Source: Clytia hemisphaerica (lineage: Eukaryota > Cnidaria > Hydrozoa > Leptothecata > Clytiidae). Taken from it: a stretch of 64,000 nt of DNA. The notes beneath the pieces were generated by a model, which was not told the origin of the DNA, made no database searches, and worked only from the letters and a program-made list of their open reading frames with translations. Positions 11,315 to 23,984 of this stretch are shown in pieces (positions within the stretch are counted from its first letter, which is position 1; the number at the start of each line of letters is the position of its first letter). The stretch is taken from the NCBI GenBank assembly GCA_902728285.1, contig CACVBU010001358.1:1807419-1871418 (forward strand). Reading direction: 5' to 3'. The position numbers and the translations under genes were made by a program.

Positions 11315-12944
11315 CAACATCATCAAAAGTGTATAATTCCAAATCGACCAAGCAAAGAACGCAGAAGTTCAGGATTTTTGCAAAGATTCAGAAAAGGTAA
11401 TTCCATAAATTTCTACTTTCTCTTTGAAAATTGTGCAGTTGGATTTATATTAATGGGTCAATGTCCTTTCATACATTATGTTTTTGCGTTGAAAGCTCAA
11501 TGAATATTTGACATTATTTTTTTTAGCTTAGGGCCTGGGTCATCAAGGGATAGAATATGCTTTAAAAGGTGAAACTCATAAGACGAGATTTCGTCTCCAG
11601 GTTCCTTCTAATCTTGTAACAGATCATCCATTCTGCGCATACCACGCTCTTCTCTAATGGGATGTGACGAATATGAAGATCTGCATTCAAAACTGCGTTG
11701 TCTTTTACTTGAAATTGAAAGTGAAAGCGATTTGTTTCTGACTTATATGTTTATGAATGACGTTTGTTTTGGTGTGATTGTATTACTTTAGCAAGACCAC
11801 GCTTAAAAGGCTCATTTAATATTCATCCCAAATCTGGACGAAAAAGATCAAAGCGGTGTGCCAACCTGGGTAGATTTACTTATGGCCCATGAGCCATGGC
11901 CTTTAGAGTGAATACGTTAGCGCGGAGTTATCAGAATCTGCTCGTAGATTCGATACCTTCTGTCAAACTTTATCGGCCATTTCACTCTATCTTTCTTATG
12001 CCTTGAGATGGATTCTCAAAACCGCGTTGAGGTAGCTATTTAATATTTAGCATAAATTGTACATCCTCTAACATTTTATCTTGAGATCTAGAAACTCTTA
12101 ATTGTGGAATCATATTAACCCTTCTATCTTCTCTACATTTTTTTTTAAATAAAGCATGTGAGAGGTTCGACGAACGAAGGCAGATAAAAGGTGTGCGAAG
12201 CTCTGGAATTTTACGCAGAAAAAAAAAACAGCATCGGGAAAGGTATTTAATTGTTGCTTTACTTCTTTTGATTCTTTTGAAATTATATTACGTATATGGC
12301 ATACTAATTATCGATTTATAGCCTTCGAGAACTCCATTACTTTGTCTCTTCTAGTGATTTATTTTTCATAAGAAACTGTAATAATCCTCAGTGATTTTTT
12401 ACTGTAAGATTTTACCAGGAATATTATTGTTGAAAGAATCGTTTGTTTTGGAGACCTAGCCAGTTTCAAAAATAAATATTTGTAACCTTCTCTCAACTTG
12501 GTTAAGCGTGTGATTTAGATTTTCTTACAACAAAAAATGTTCTTGTGAAAAGCGTTGTGAATTAGCGAACCTTCACTCCATTGTCAGTTGTCACTCAAAA
12601 GAAAACCTATTAAATGTCGTGGTCAGATTTACTAAGAAATTTCTTTACGAATGAATAAATGGCTTAGCCTTGTGAGTGAAGCCGTCTATTGGTTCTGATA
12701 ATTAATTTCTCTTGATTTGAAATGCAGTTATTAAAAATGTGCAAAGGAAAGAAATATTTTTTTGTCCACGAGAAATTTGGTTATAGAGCACAGGTTGTGG
12801 TTTTTCGTTGTCACACGCGTCTTGAGCTTTCAGTTGATTTTGTTCTTTTTGCCTCCTTGTCGCTTTTTGATTGGTAGTTCTGAAGGGAAAATGAAGATTG
12901 AAGATTTATGTGTCAATGATTATCTTTACCTCGATGTCAGATGA
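11315..12944 (+). CDS. candidate chain of four short exons encoding a basic protein (weak)
   Basis: Candidate exons 11315-11396, 11792-11869, 12155-12242 and 12878-12944 have AG acceptors and GT donors, and compatible phases (0 to 1, 1 to 1, 1 to 2, 2 to stop at 12942). The joined frame is rich in Arg, Lys and Ser, with blocks such as RSSGFLQRFRK and RSSGILRRKKK. I do not recognise the product. With short exons and a free choice of sites, an open chain can arise by chance, and other frames nearby are also open (11627-11791). No promoter or upstream exon is firmly tied to it. Confidence 0.2.
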
Positions 12945-14372
12945 AAACTGGTAAGGTTTCTTTGTTGTTAGGTCGTGGCCCCTAACAAAAACGTTGGTTT
13001 TCAAAAAGTTGGTCACGTACATTTTGAATTTTTTTACTTTATTTTTGAAACTTTAGCAATCCGCTGGCCATGGTCTATATTGACTGCTGATCTCTCTTTG
13101 TGTTCGAAACGCCCCTGTCTCGCATTCACGTTAAATACCTATTTACTTAACCAATGGGGAAGTAGTCGCCTCTGTATACATTTTATTTTCCCTCCGGTCG
13201 CTACCCAACCGGAGCTATTCTACTGTTTTGGAGTTTGAATTATAGGCCTGTGCAAAAACTATGCAGCATTTCTCAATAAAGATAAATGTATTGGTTAGAG
13301 AATACCCACTGCTCAGGCACTTCGTTCTTTTTTCGATTGTAGCAAGCCTTTTTCACCAAGAAACGAAGGAATTTTATTTGACCCATTGGATGCAGTTTTT
13401 CTTTCTTTCTCACTTTGTCAATCCGTTACACTTGTTAAGAATGTGATAGAGATCTGTAGGGTCATTCAAAAATTACATATTTCTGCCTATCTTATCTCAA
13501 GCTTGTTCCTCCTTTTTCTACTTTCTGATAAAATCTTTGTCTGATGTTTAACCCGATATCATTGAAAAGTTTTTCCGGGTTTTAGAATGAGATTTCCGGT
13601 GCAATTAGACAGTAGTTCGGGACGTTCGATAACGGGTCGACAACTCACTCAATTAGAGTCCTATGAAAGGCTAATAGCATCTAAATGCTTTGAAATCAAG
13701 TTAATGAAAATACCTCATGCTATCCATTATTTTTGTTAAACATTGAATTGATATCTATTCAAACTGACTAGAATTTTGATCCTTAATTGCATCGCGTGAA
13801 ACTGTTTTATGACACCCTACTTACTATACAGTAAGTTAATCTTGGCAACTCCTCTTAATGGAGCTGTTACCCTTAGTAACATATTATACCTATTAGAAAT
13901 AGCTTTTTTGAGATTTTGCAACCTGTTTGTTGTCGTTACCAATCCAATACCTTGAACAGGTTGTTTTAATCCCTAATCTTTGTGTAAACGAGTCCTCAAA
14001 ATCGTTTTCGAAATCTTTGCTTCTCCCATCATAAAGAATTTAATTAGTCTGGATTTTGGTGTTGACAACCTTTTTAAAATTGTTTATCATTTGATGTCGA
14101 TACATTTACTAGCTACACTCGCCTCTTACACACCTTTTTCATTAAGAGTTGGAGAAGCTTTTGTAAGTTCGTTGCTAATTGGTTTATTTTGCTTTGGTGT
14201 AACTGAAACAGGCCGTTTAACATGATCATTTAGTAGTTTATTTTGGATAATTGATGCATTTATAACTGAATGCGGATGTTCCAAAAATGTTATTGCTGGC
14301 TTTTGATTGATATTGGAAATCTTTGTTGCTGGGCGTGTCACTTTCATTTTGTTCGGTTGTTTTCTGTTTTAG

Positions 14373-14491
14373 AGGGTAGAGAAGTGTCATATTTGCGCAA
14401 GAAATCAGAGAGAGATTTTCAAAGGGTTTTCAAAGATCTTTCAGAGATACCACGTGGAGTAGCCCTGTCTACTGTGGACCCTCGTATATAA
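14373..14491 (+). CDS. possible terminal exon, unidentified (weak)
   Basis: After a good acceptor (TTCTGTTTTAG, ending 14372) a frame stays open for about 39 codons to TAA at 14489. It reads REVSYLRKKSERDFQRVF and then a segment ending STVDPRI. Composition looks coding. No domain is recognised, and a link to the 11315-12944 chain cannot be shown. Confidence 0.2.
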
Positions 14492-15193
14492 AAGACAGAT
14501 CTTCAACCAAAAAGGCTTAATCTTAGAAGATCGGAATGCAAGACTGCTCTGCTCTCGCTCTCCTTCAACTAAATTGAAATCATTTTGTACTTAGTATACT
14601 ATTTCTAAACTTGTTCGTTGAAAAAAGCATAAGAATTTCAGTGATGGGTCTGTGAAAGTATACAATCAACTCTACGTATGTAACAACAGTAAAAGTCACG
14701 TTTTAGACTTCAACTGAATGTGGCGTTAAAAAATCAATGTGGAGCATGAAAGCGAGGTTTTCGGAAAAAGATAATAAAGAAATAAATTATTTACAGCTCC
14801 TTCTCATGCCAATAGAATCATCCGAAAAATATTTCGTTGAGGGGGAACCTAGTTTTACTAGTGAAAATTCAAAAGGCTTTTAATTGATTTTCCATCAGTT
14901 TCTTTTTTATGACGAACGCATACATACCGCAGTCTTATTCTGTTTTTTATCAATATTCCAAGATTTTACTGTCGATTTACATAACAGAGTATTGAACTTT
15001 ATATCTACTCATGAAAAATAATATTTCGGGTAAAGATTCATCTTAAATCTGATTAAAATGGTAAACTCTAAGAATTAAAAACCTTCTTAAAGAAAAGAAT
15101 GGTATTTTTCTATATCTTTGTATGTTACGTAACAGGACCTCTGTATGGTCAGCATAGTCATTTGTTAAAACAAGGGGCAGCGGAACAATACTA

Positions 15194-15347
15194 GGGACAA
15201 GCTGGAGTTTTTACAAGCTCTTATTTGATTTAGTTGGTCGTTAACCAGTAATAAAACAATTTTGTTACTTTTTCTAAAGAACGCGTCATCTCTATCACTT
15301 CAAATGAACAATTAGTGAAGTATCTTGTAAAAACTCCAGCTCATCCC
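15194..15347. repeat. 24-bp inverted repeat bounding a 154-bp segment
   Basis: GGGACAAGCTGGAGTTTTTA (from 15194) pairs with TAAAAACTCCAGCTCATCCC (ending 15347); 22 of 24 bases match over the full arms, and the outer flanks CAATACTAG and CCAATACTAG are direct. Probably a small non-autonomous element. Confidence 0.65.
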
Positions 15348-15557
15348 CAATACTAGAGGAACCAACTTCGCCAAGGGAAATTTGTCATTCATTTTGTTTA
15401 AAAGTAGGGTGACAATCACTAGCTAAAGCATTGTGTGGTAGCTTTTTAGAAGTTTTTTGAAACACTCCTCTAAGGGAATAGTTTTATTCTCGAACGGAAG
15501 CAAGGGCAACTTAACATCAAACGATCATCTTATCGTCAGTCTTAGTGAAAAATCATA

Positions 15558-15697
15558 GGCCATTTAGCAGTTGCAAAGCGTAACGGGTAATCAGGACCAC
15601 TGCGCGCTAATGACAACTTACTATTAGTCCGAAATTTTGAAGATTTTTGAGCAACCGGTCCTGATTACCCATGATTCATTTCGACTGTGAAATGGCC
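15558..15697. repeat. 140-bp MITE (family B, copy 1)
   Basis: The ends pair: GGCCATTT near 15558 with AAATGGCC ending 15697, and GGGTAATCAGGACC with GGTCCTGATTACCC. A diverged relative at 54361-54500 shares GGNAATCAGGACCAC, an ACTTACTATT segment and the distal CCTGATTA end. No coding sequence. Confidence 0.75.
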
Positions 15698-16950
15698 TTT
15701 TTGAAATCGTACAGGTAAACCATTTTGAATTTTACTTAAAGACAGTATTTCGCATGTTGTTCAGGCATTACTTATTGCCGAAACTTTTCCTATAGAAACT
15801 GTCAAGCTAGAGAGCTTTTTTGAAGGGGTGTGAATGGGGTGCGACGTCACGTGACGTTGATGAATTTTTTTTGGAAGTTTGACGCTGTAAACAATTAGAC
15901 TTTGTTGAAGATTCTGTAAGAATATCGTCCTTCAATGCATGAGGAATCAAGGTTCAGTCAATGTCAAAGGAGAAGATAAATGTTTTCTGAAAGAAAGATT
16001 TGTTGAATTCTTAATTTTTAACAATGAAGTGAAAGATTTTCATGTTATCGGTATGAATGAATATTTGACTGGAACATTTCTCAACAAATAAGTTGAATGT
16101 CATAACGTTTACCATGTGACTAACCATTGTTGGCGACAAGAAAATACTCATTCAATCTTTCATCAATACTGATTGAGGAGGCACCATAGTGAAGGATCTT
16201 CACCTCATCAATAATTGAAGAAAACTTTCTAATTTTACCTTCCAATTCTCAACTACCCTTTCACCCTTTTCATGAAAATTTAATGAAGAAATACTTTCAT
16301 CCTTTCTTTGTGTGTTTGGAATATATTCATTTATTTTTGAATTTTTCATACTTTTCCTTTCTCTCAAATTTGGACAACTTCAGGATTACTTTACATCGCG
16401 ATGAGGAGAGACAGATACGCCTTGCTGATATACTTTCATTCTTTTGTGATAGACCAGTTGAGGCTTGAAGTTTTCGAACAAATCATCTTCTTTTTGACTA
16501 CAGTATAAGCCTTTTTGGGATCAAAAACACACATTTTTCCGTGAGGCTTCCAGAGCCCTATTTAGTACGCTGAGCGTGACACAAATCATAAAGAGTGTGC
16601 TTTTTTGAAAATCTTTGTTTTTTCAGCGTGACGAGATGAATTGCGTGATGGGAGGGGTTCTCCCCTTGTTCTATCCATCTTTAATTGGTTATAATTGATT
16701 TTAATCGACCAATTCGACGCCAAGTTGAATCCCTAATTGGATTGCTTCTTTTTTCCTTGAAAGCAGGCTTGTTTACATCGTTGCACTACCGGGAGTAAAC
16801 TTGATTATAAATCATTAAATATCAGAAATCCTCAGCAAATCCTACGACAGTATCAATTATCTCAGGACATTTTTTACTTAAATTTTCATTTTTTCTTTTT
16901 ATGTTGATAAAATCTAGAGATCGTATTGAGACGCGGAACGAAGACAGAAG

Positions 16951-19086
16951 ATGGCTCTTGATTTCGGCGCCGGTTGCCTAGGAGGTAAGTCTTTTTTCAA
17001 ATTTCTTTTATCTAAGGGCATTTTGCCAATACCAATACTAAGAATCTCTTAATATCAAGGTGAAACGATAAACGATGACGGCGATAAACGTTGCCCTCAC
17101 AAGCATATCTGCCCTCACAAGCATATCTGGGCCCAGATATTGCAAAGGTTTATGCTAAGCATTACCTTGAGCCTACTTTTTCCGTTTTTTGATGGAATTT
17201 TACTGATTTTAAGAATTTCCCAGAACTTTGGCTTATGATATAAGCATTTTCAGCCTTGTCAATCTCTCGATCTAAGCATCTCCGAGAAAGTTTTTTAAAA
17301 TGTACCTTAATTTAATCTAATTTAAATTAACCTATTAATAGGTAAGCCTGAAAAATTTCGCTCGAGCCCTGATGATATTCCAGCAACTGTTGAGTAAAAT
17401 TTATATTGCCAAAAAATAGTCGATATTGAGAGAAAGATCGTAAAACCAATGGCTAACGAGAAAGCGCGACAAAGGAACTTTAAACTGAATATTTTCGTTT
17501 TTTCTTTACAGGGGCTGCCGGTGTGGTAGTAGGACAACCTTTTGACACAGTAAAAGTAAGTTTCGTTAAGGTGTTAGTCAAATTTTTAGCTTTTTAATGA
17601 CATTTGCACGTATTGCCCAGGCCCAAGAGAGAAACAGTCAGGGAATTGCACCTAAATGCTCCCCTTCCCATAGGCACATGCTGATTGGGCTGTTCCATAA
17701 AATTTCCGAGCCTTTTCAAGTGAAAACAAATTTCTTGGAAAAGTGTAGATACCCCCCTGGAAAATGGCAAAATTTGCAAAAGAACCCTTGGAAAAAATTC
17801 TTTTCTTGTATCTCAAAGTGAGGGTGGACGAATTAAAATCAGTTGTTCACCCCCTGGAAATTCAAGAATAACTTTTTACCCCCTAGAAAAATGAAAAAAG
17901 TGTGTAAGAGAACGGTTTTACAACATTTAAACATTACGGATGAGGAAAGAAAGATACGATTATTTAATATTGACTTTCTATATTTTGTTTTTCTTCAGGT
18001 TCGTTTACAAGTACCTAAAGCTTCGTACCGTGGCGTGTTTCATTGTTTCACCACCATGGTCAAAGAAGAAAGCGTATGTCTCCTTACATCTTCATCATTC
18101 ATAGAGATCTTCATAGTTTTCTTTGCAATTCTGTCTATCATTAAGCAAGCTCGAACATTAATTTGCAGATGCTGGAACACAGGCCTACCATACTCAACCC
18201 TGTTATTGACACTCTTCTGAGAAACTTTGTTTCATTTCCTTCACTCTAGTTTTCAGGCTTAATTACTCTCTTCTTATCGCACTTGAAAAATTCGGAAACA
18301 CCAATTCTTTGACTGATTTGTTATATGTGTAATAATAATTTAGTAATTTTTTTTCTTTTCTTCACTTTTCAGATATTCAGTTTATACAAGGGAATGACAC
18401 CCCCACTACTCGGAGTGGCTTTTCAAAATGCTATTTTATTTGGATTGCAAGGATATTTCCGACGTTTCGTTGATGACAGTGTGTCCGGTGAAATGATCGC
18501 CGGAGCACTAACGGGAGCGTCGCAAGCTATTGTTACAGCGCCTATCGAACATGCTAAAATTAAACTACAAATTCAAGGCACAGGATGTCCCACACAGAAC
18601 ACACGGAGATATAAAGGACCTATTCAAACGATTTTACAAATCAGACGTGAGAGTGGTACTAAAAGTTGTTTTCGTGGACTTCTTGGTGTTGTGTTGAGAG
18701 ATATGCCAGGAACGGCTATTTACTTCGGATCTTTTTCTTTTTTGAACCAATTTTTCATCCCCGAAGGTGGCGATATAAATTCTTTACGGCCCGCCACGTT
18801 ACTTTTTACAGGAGGACTTGCAGGCATGCTTTCATGGGCGGCTTTTTATCCGATAGATGTGATCAAAACACGTATACAAGCGGAAGGATTGCAACCGCAC
18901 GGGCGGTATGCTTCATATACGGACTGCGCTGTTGTCAGTTTTAAAGAGGAAGGGTATACATGGATGACAAGAGGTTTTGGTGCAACCATGTTACGAGCTT
19001 TCCCTGTAAATGCGGCTATTTTCGCTACTGTAACTTTGATCTATCGATATATGAGATCACAATCGAGTGATGAATATGATGATTGA
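16951..19086 (+). CDS. SLC25A29: mitochondrial carrier, SLC25A29-like (basic amino acid / carnitine-acylcarnitine branch)
   Basis: Exons 16951-16984, 17512-17555, 17999-18073 and 18373-19086 (stop 19084-19086) give 288 aa, a normal length for the family. The start MALDFGAGCLGG matches the remembered SLC25A29 N-terminus. Three carrier signature repeats are visible: PFDTVK (residues 21-26), PIEHAK (108-113) and PIDVIK (211-216), implying six membrane helices in the inner mitochondrial membrane. The near-C-terminal LRAFPVNAAIFATVT also matches the SLC25A29 branch more closely than SLC25A45/47/48. In that branch the substrates are basic amino acids exchanged or imported into the matrix; the substrate here is inferred only. 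The second signature has Glu in place of Asp and HAK rather than x-[KR] spacing seen in the others, as family members vary here. Confidence 0.92.
17095..17310 (+). repeat. dispersed AAGCAT-rich intronic repeat (relative of 62958-63241)
   Basis: Shares CAAGCATATCT, a TAAGCATTACNTGAGC block, TGGAATTTTACNGATTTT, CAGCCTTNT and CGANCTAAGCATCTC-like blocks in the same order with the element in B4GAT1. It lies in intron 1 of the SLC25 gene. The outer inverted ends are less clear here than in the other copy. Confidence 0.65.
17680..17885 (+). repeat. GGTGGACGAA-type dispersed repeat, copy 1 of 3
   Basis: Contains CTGGAAAATGGCAAAATTTG, GAGGGTGGACGAA and CCCCCTGGAAATTC. Related copies are at 37520-37795 (inverted) and 39205-39410 (direct). 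The open frames 17594-17821 on both strands run through this repeat and are not genes. It lies in intron 2 of the SLC25 gene. Confidence 0.75.
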
Positions 19087-22000
19087 TTGGTGATTTGTGT
19101 TTTTTTCTATGTTTTTTTTTGGCTTTCAATGTATCAAATTATTTTGTTATATTTCTGGTTAGTGATAACTAAGGCTTAGTGCGATTGTTGGTATTTTTTT
19201 TACTTTTTTTTTCTCTGATAAAAACGAAATTTATTACATACTTCATTACGGCATTTTTTGATACCTTTTGTAACTTTTATACATTATCATTAATTTTATA
19301 TCCGATTTATTTTTTTGCAATACAATGATACAATTTTCTTCGAGCTAAAATCTAGGTTTTTTCAGTATCGTCGTTTAATTCAAAATTCAGACTATCACAA
19401 TTAACCGCGTCTGCAATGGAAAAGTATCATTAAATTATTTAAATACGAAACGTGAAAGATTTCTGGGATATTTACATTTCATATATTGATATTTTTTATA
19501 TCTATCATGTTTAGATGATCTTCCAATTGAAATGGACGAGAACAATCTCATTTCAGTTGGAATCTATGATCTAAGTTCATGCGATATCACAAGACATGTC
19601 CGATTTTCGACATGTTTTCGTGTGTAGCTTTCAACGTGGTGGCAGAGTGTCAGGTTACAACCTAGTGTAACATTATGTAAACATCAACGAAAAATATTGA
19701 AATCATATGTTTGATTTATTTTATAATATTTGTATCGGCTTGTTGGGAGGTAGTGAAGAATAAGTTTCATTTTGAACAGAGGTATGTATTGTATATGGAT
19801 TGCATGGATAAGGCAAACGCATTGGCTATTAAGAAGAACCATCTTCACTGCCCTGTCTCTCTAATTCCTTACTAACCTTTCGAATCAGTTGTTGTTTTCG
19901 TAACACTAGGAGCACTAAGACATGGGTGTTCTTTGTAAGTGTTTATGACAATTTGTTTAGATAAAGAGACTTCGGCACTTGTTGCGAACTCTACTTGTTT
20001 AGATTTTTACTTTATAGTCTGTATTACAGCTCTCGAAGTTCGCACATACTTACTAGTAGTAGAGACTGAAGTTTGATGCAGGTCACTGTTTCAGAGCAAA
20101 AAAAAAACAATTCACAAATTGTGAAAATTAACTTTCCCTGAGACTAGAAAGAGGGAAACAGGTTTAAATTGAGAAAACTAAAGACAGTCATGCAAAGATT
20201 TTATATTGTGGATGAGGACAGGACGGTAGAGTCGAAAGATGGTATTGAATGTACTCACCCCGGGGGGGGGCAGCTGGGCAAAAGGACCGACGGGTATGTG
20301 CGGGTCCTAAAGGTACCTTTTCCAATATGTTTAAAATGCACTGTAAGGGTCGGAAAAACTAGAGATGCACTGTAAGGGTAGAAATTTAAGAAAATTCTTG
20401 AAAAATCTAGATATTTTGACCAAAAATGCTAGAATTTTGACCATTTTTTGCACGAAAGGGATCGAAAATTTGGGGGAAAATGCACTCTAAGGGTATGATT
20501 TTCACTGATTTTTGCTGCACTGCAAGGGTGCAATTTTAAAAGCCAATTTTTGGCCCGCACATACCGTCAGTCCGCAAACCCAGTGCCCCCTCCCCCCCCC
20601 CCCCGGGTACTCACTAATTGGCTTATTTTGGGCCAGAGGTTTGACAGTATATTTTATTACGAATAAATGTTATCCATATATTTGACGACTACTAACGAGT
20701 TTGTTTACAAGTCAGAGAGCGAGATGGAGTCATCCCTGCAGGATAAAGAAAAAGAGATTCAATTAAAGCGCTGTGCGTTTTGAATCAGAGATTATAGTAT
20801 TTCCACACAGTACAAAAATGTGATAAATAGATTGATCAAATCGTAATGATTAATTGACCATTCAATGGCTCAGTTAGTTAATACAAGATATAATGAGAAA
20901 AGGGTCTCGAATCGAAAATGGTACGATAACTGCAAATAAAAGATATACAGTATATCGACCAGCTCGTATTCCGTACGGCCATATATCTTTAATTCATTTG
21001 AATTGTTCATTGGCCTCATGGTTCCTTGACAATGATTGCTGTGAGGACAACCAACAAATATCGCCTGACATAATAAACCGTTTTGCTTTCTTTAATTAAC
21101 AACACAAACATCACGTGAACAAAGCATGATTCTTGTCGAATTCCTGTAATTGCGCCGTGTTACACACTCTATTTTAATTATCCTGAGATCAGATTGATTG
21201 TTTTCTGCCCACCATGCTGAAGCTCTGTAAAAGGGATGGGTGAAAACTTCATTCTGACGAGTATGCTATCTCGAATTCCGGAAGGACTGCTCGTCTTGGG
21301 AATTTATTCCGAGATTTATTCCGTGATTGTGTTTAAAAATAGGGCTACGTATCAGGAAAACTTAGTTTTTGACTTTCTGGTAAACAACAAGATTCAAGGT
21401 TCTTGTTGAAGAATTTTCCACGGGAGAACTAAGGTTTAACTTTAAGCCAACAAGCAAATTTATTTTAATAACGAAAACCAAGCGAAGCGTGGTCTGAAAG
21501 GGGTGCGACACTGGGAAGGGGGAGGGGTACTGGAGTTTAAGGCAATTGTATCCCTTTGTTGGTTTGTTTTGTAAAGTCAAGTTTTTGATCGATGATGAAT
21601 CCTCGTTACGTATGAATCTCGCTGCTTGTGTTGGCTTATCATACCACCCTTACCTCGCTCAGTACCTCTAGCTATAATGCTGCTTCATCGGTTACCAATT
21701 TCGCCTCCAGAGAGAAGAAGAAAAAAATACAATTGCTTTTAAGCAAATTGCCGCAATTCTTAGTCTGGGTCGTTAAATTTTTTCGCCTGTTTCCTTTTGC
21801 CTGTCATTAGGGTAATTACCTTTGTCAGAAAGTCCCCCTTTGTATTATTTAAGCCCTATCTACACCTCATTTCTATCTTGACTTTTCAAGTACAACAGTA
21901 CAACTTTAATTTGTTTCAAAATGCACAATCAGGGTGTAAATTATTCATATTATTGAAAAAGGTTGAAAAAGAATTGCTTTTATCTCTTATAACCAGATTT

Positions 22001-22702
22001 TAAAGGGACATATAAATAAAGTGCTTCTATATACGTAAAATTTTGTTGAAAAATAATCATTGGAGATGTATAACGGCTTTAAGGTTATGACATCATTATT
22101 TATTTTTAAACCTACAGCAGATGGTAGTTTTCACAAGTGAGTCGTTGAGCGGAAGGTTTAGAAAAGATTTTGGTCAGTAAGTTCAATCATCACTACGAGG
22201 TTAGTTTCGAAGTATTCTCTCAGGTAAGCGGGGCTGTTGTTATTCTTTTCTAAAAATTATCGACTGATTTTTTTGTGGGGTCATTTTCTATAATGTCTGC
22301 TGTTATTGGTTCTGTCATCCTGTAAGTAGAACAAAGCTTCCAAAGGTCATTTATTACCTTGTTTTATTTTGTTTTTCTCTTTAACTGTTCAGCTTCAATA
22401 TTTCCACTTTTTGTGAATGACATTTTTTGACGTTCTTCACACTTTTGATATTTTGTTGTTGTTGTTTTTTTCACGTAAAACTTTAATATTAAAAACACGA
22501 CAAATGATACAACAGAATCATGTATGGTGTTTGTTATGAGTGATTGATGATACATTAACTTGTATTGATATGAAGAGCATTGGAACACCCTGGTATATTC
22601 TTTAATTTTCTATTCTTGCCTCCTCGGCAATATAATGGTCAATTAATAATTGGTGGTTAGATATAGTTTAGACTACTTAAACTCCCATATATCTATCAGT
22701 AT
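19087..22702. other. long intergenic stretch, no gene seen
   Basis: 3' flank of the SLC25 gene followed by AT-rich DNA. A short hairpin pairs TTCCAATTGAAATG (about 19522) with CATTTCAGTTGGAA. A G-run/C-run element occupies 20249-20614. Open frames of 60-72 codons here lack splice or family support. Confidence 0.6.
20249..20614. repeat. element bounded by G-run and C-run ends
   Basis: Starts GTACTCACCCCGGGGGGGGG and ends in a C run followed by GGGTACTCAC. Inside, TGCACTGTAAGGGT recurs three to four times with small changes, between TTTTGACC and AATTTT segments. Part of it resembles 9370-9440. Probably non-autonomous. Confidence 0.7.
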
Positions 22703-22766
22703 GGCCCTGCTGACGCACCGGACAGTCCGGTGTGTTTGTCTGGTGCCATAAAGTATCCCTCAGCCA
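22703..22766 (+). repeat. CACCGGACAGTCC repeat, copy 1 of 3
   Basis: GGCCCTGCTGACGCACCGGA onward repeats almost exactly at 57108-57170, and the CACCGGACAGTCCNGTGTGT core again at 57180-57233; all end in AGTATCCCTCAGCC. The core is itself palindromic (GGACAGTCC; CACCGGAC and GTCCGGTG), as expected of a transposon end. A related GACTGTTTGTCCGGTG lies at about 23905 and may be the far end of a 1.2-kb element. Confidence 0.75.
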
Positions 22767-23984
22767 CACTGGAAACCTTTTGTCAGTGCGCCACAAACCG
22801 CGATATTTCGAGAACACGGAAGCGCGTCAAAACACCAGCTTTTTTAGAGTTTTGTCTCGTTTATCCAAACGCTGCAATCCCGCGTAGGCTTAGGGTTCAA
22901 GACTAGAACCCCCAATACGAGACATTTGCCTGACCGAAAAAAAATCATCATCATCAATTTTGTTAATTTTCAGAATTGTTTACTCACTGGAAATACGCAA
23001 CTTTCTGAAGTTTTGTTTTTTTTCGGTTGTGCTTCATTTTAAAAATAACGAAGATGAAAAGTTACCATCAATCCCGCGAGTAAAAAAAAGTATTCCGACT
23101 AGTCTACGAAAAGTGCGCTCACGCGGCGAATAGAATATCTCGCAAAATTAATATATGCATAAAACTGACGAAATCCTTTCTTTTTTATGCTTAGGTGACG
23201 TCACCATCGATCCTGACTTGACAATGGAGAACCAAATTTGGCAATGCATAATTATTACGAGCGGCCGAGAGAAATTTTTGTGTGACGCAGAAGCAGAAAT
23301 TGCGCGATAAACGAAGCCCTAGAAAAACGCCCACTGAAAATTGAAACTAGGAATTTTATGAAAATTTCACTGATGAAGTATCAAACTTTTTGTTTTTTGT
23401 AATTATTATAAATTCATAATTTTAAATACTATTTTTTGAAAGTCAATGGACAATAAAGTGAATTTAAGTGATTGGGTGGATATGGGGCGGACGGGCGTTT
23501 TGCACGTTCCGAGATCGGAAATTAAACGAGAGTAAAAAACGGGGGCGTCTTAGTAATAGTAATTCATTATTTTATTTTTTTTTCGCGAATGAAAAATGAA
23601 TTTTTGATTTTTGAATTAAGGAAATAATAATATAATATATTGTATTTGATTGTCAATGCGAAAAGATATTTCTTTACTTTGCGAATAATCTGTTGTGTTG
23701 CTTCGCCACTTTCCCCCGGATTGTTTTAGTAGACACTTCGGTCACGTAAATAAAAACACGTGTATATGTTGAAGACGACTGTGGACTGACCGAAATTGCA
23801 ATTTACATAAATTATTGTGGAAGTGAACGCTTTAGAGGAATGTTTGGGAAATCAAAAAGACCACTTTTGTGAGAATGTTGAATTTTGTTTATATGGCGGT
23901 TTGTGACGGACTGTTTGTCCGGTGTTAATTCCAGTGTTAATTTTTTTAACTTCTGCGCACTGGACACGTCACTTTGGACAAAGT

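Larger units (their letters stand above)
14492..16950. other. non-coding stretch upstream of the SLC25 gene
   Basis: No supported gene. It holds the inverted repeat at 15194-15347 and the MITE at 15558-15697 (listed separately), otherwise AT-rich unique-looking sequence. The open frame 16283-16468 has no splice or family support. Confidence 0.6.

Noticed and set aside
16399-17960. Similar GATGAGGA-AGA-AGATACG stretches at 16399 and 17939, read at first as duplicated exons
   Set aside because: About 18 of 20 bases match over a purine-rich stretch, which is within what chance allows in 64 kb, and splice phases do not support exons.
17594-18220. Open frames on both strands between SLC25 exons
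   Set aside because: They cover a dispersed repeat and the true exon 17999-18073; the real frame is fixed by splice phase.
18666-18944. 92-codon frame inside the SLC25 last exon
   Set aside because: Out-of-frame shadow of a clear carrier coding sequence.
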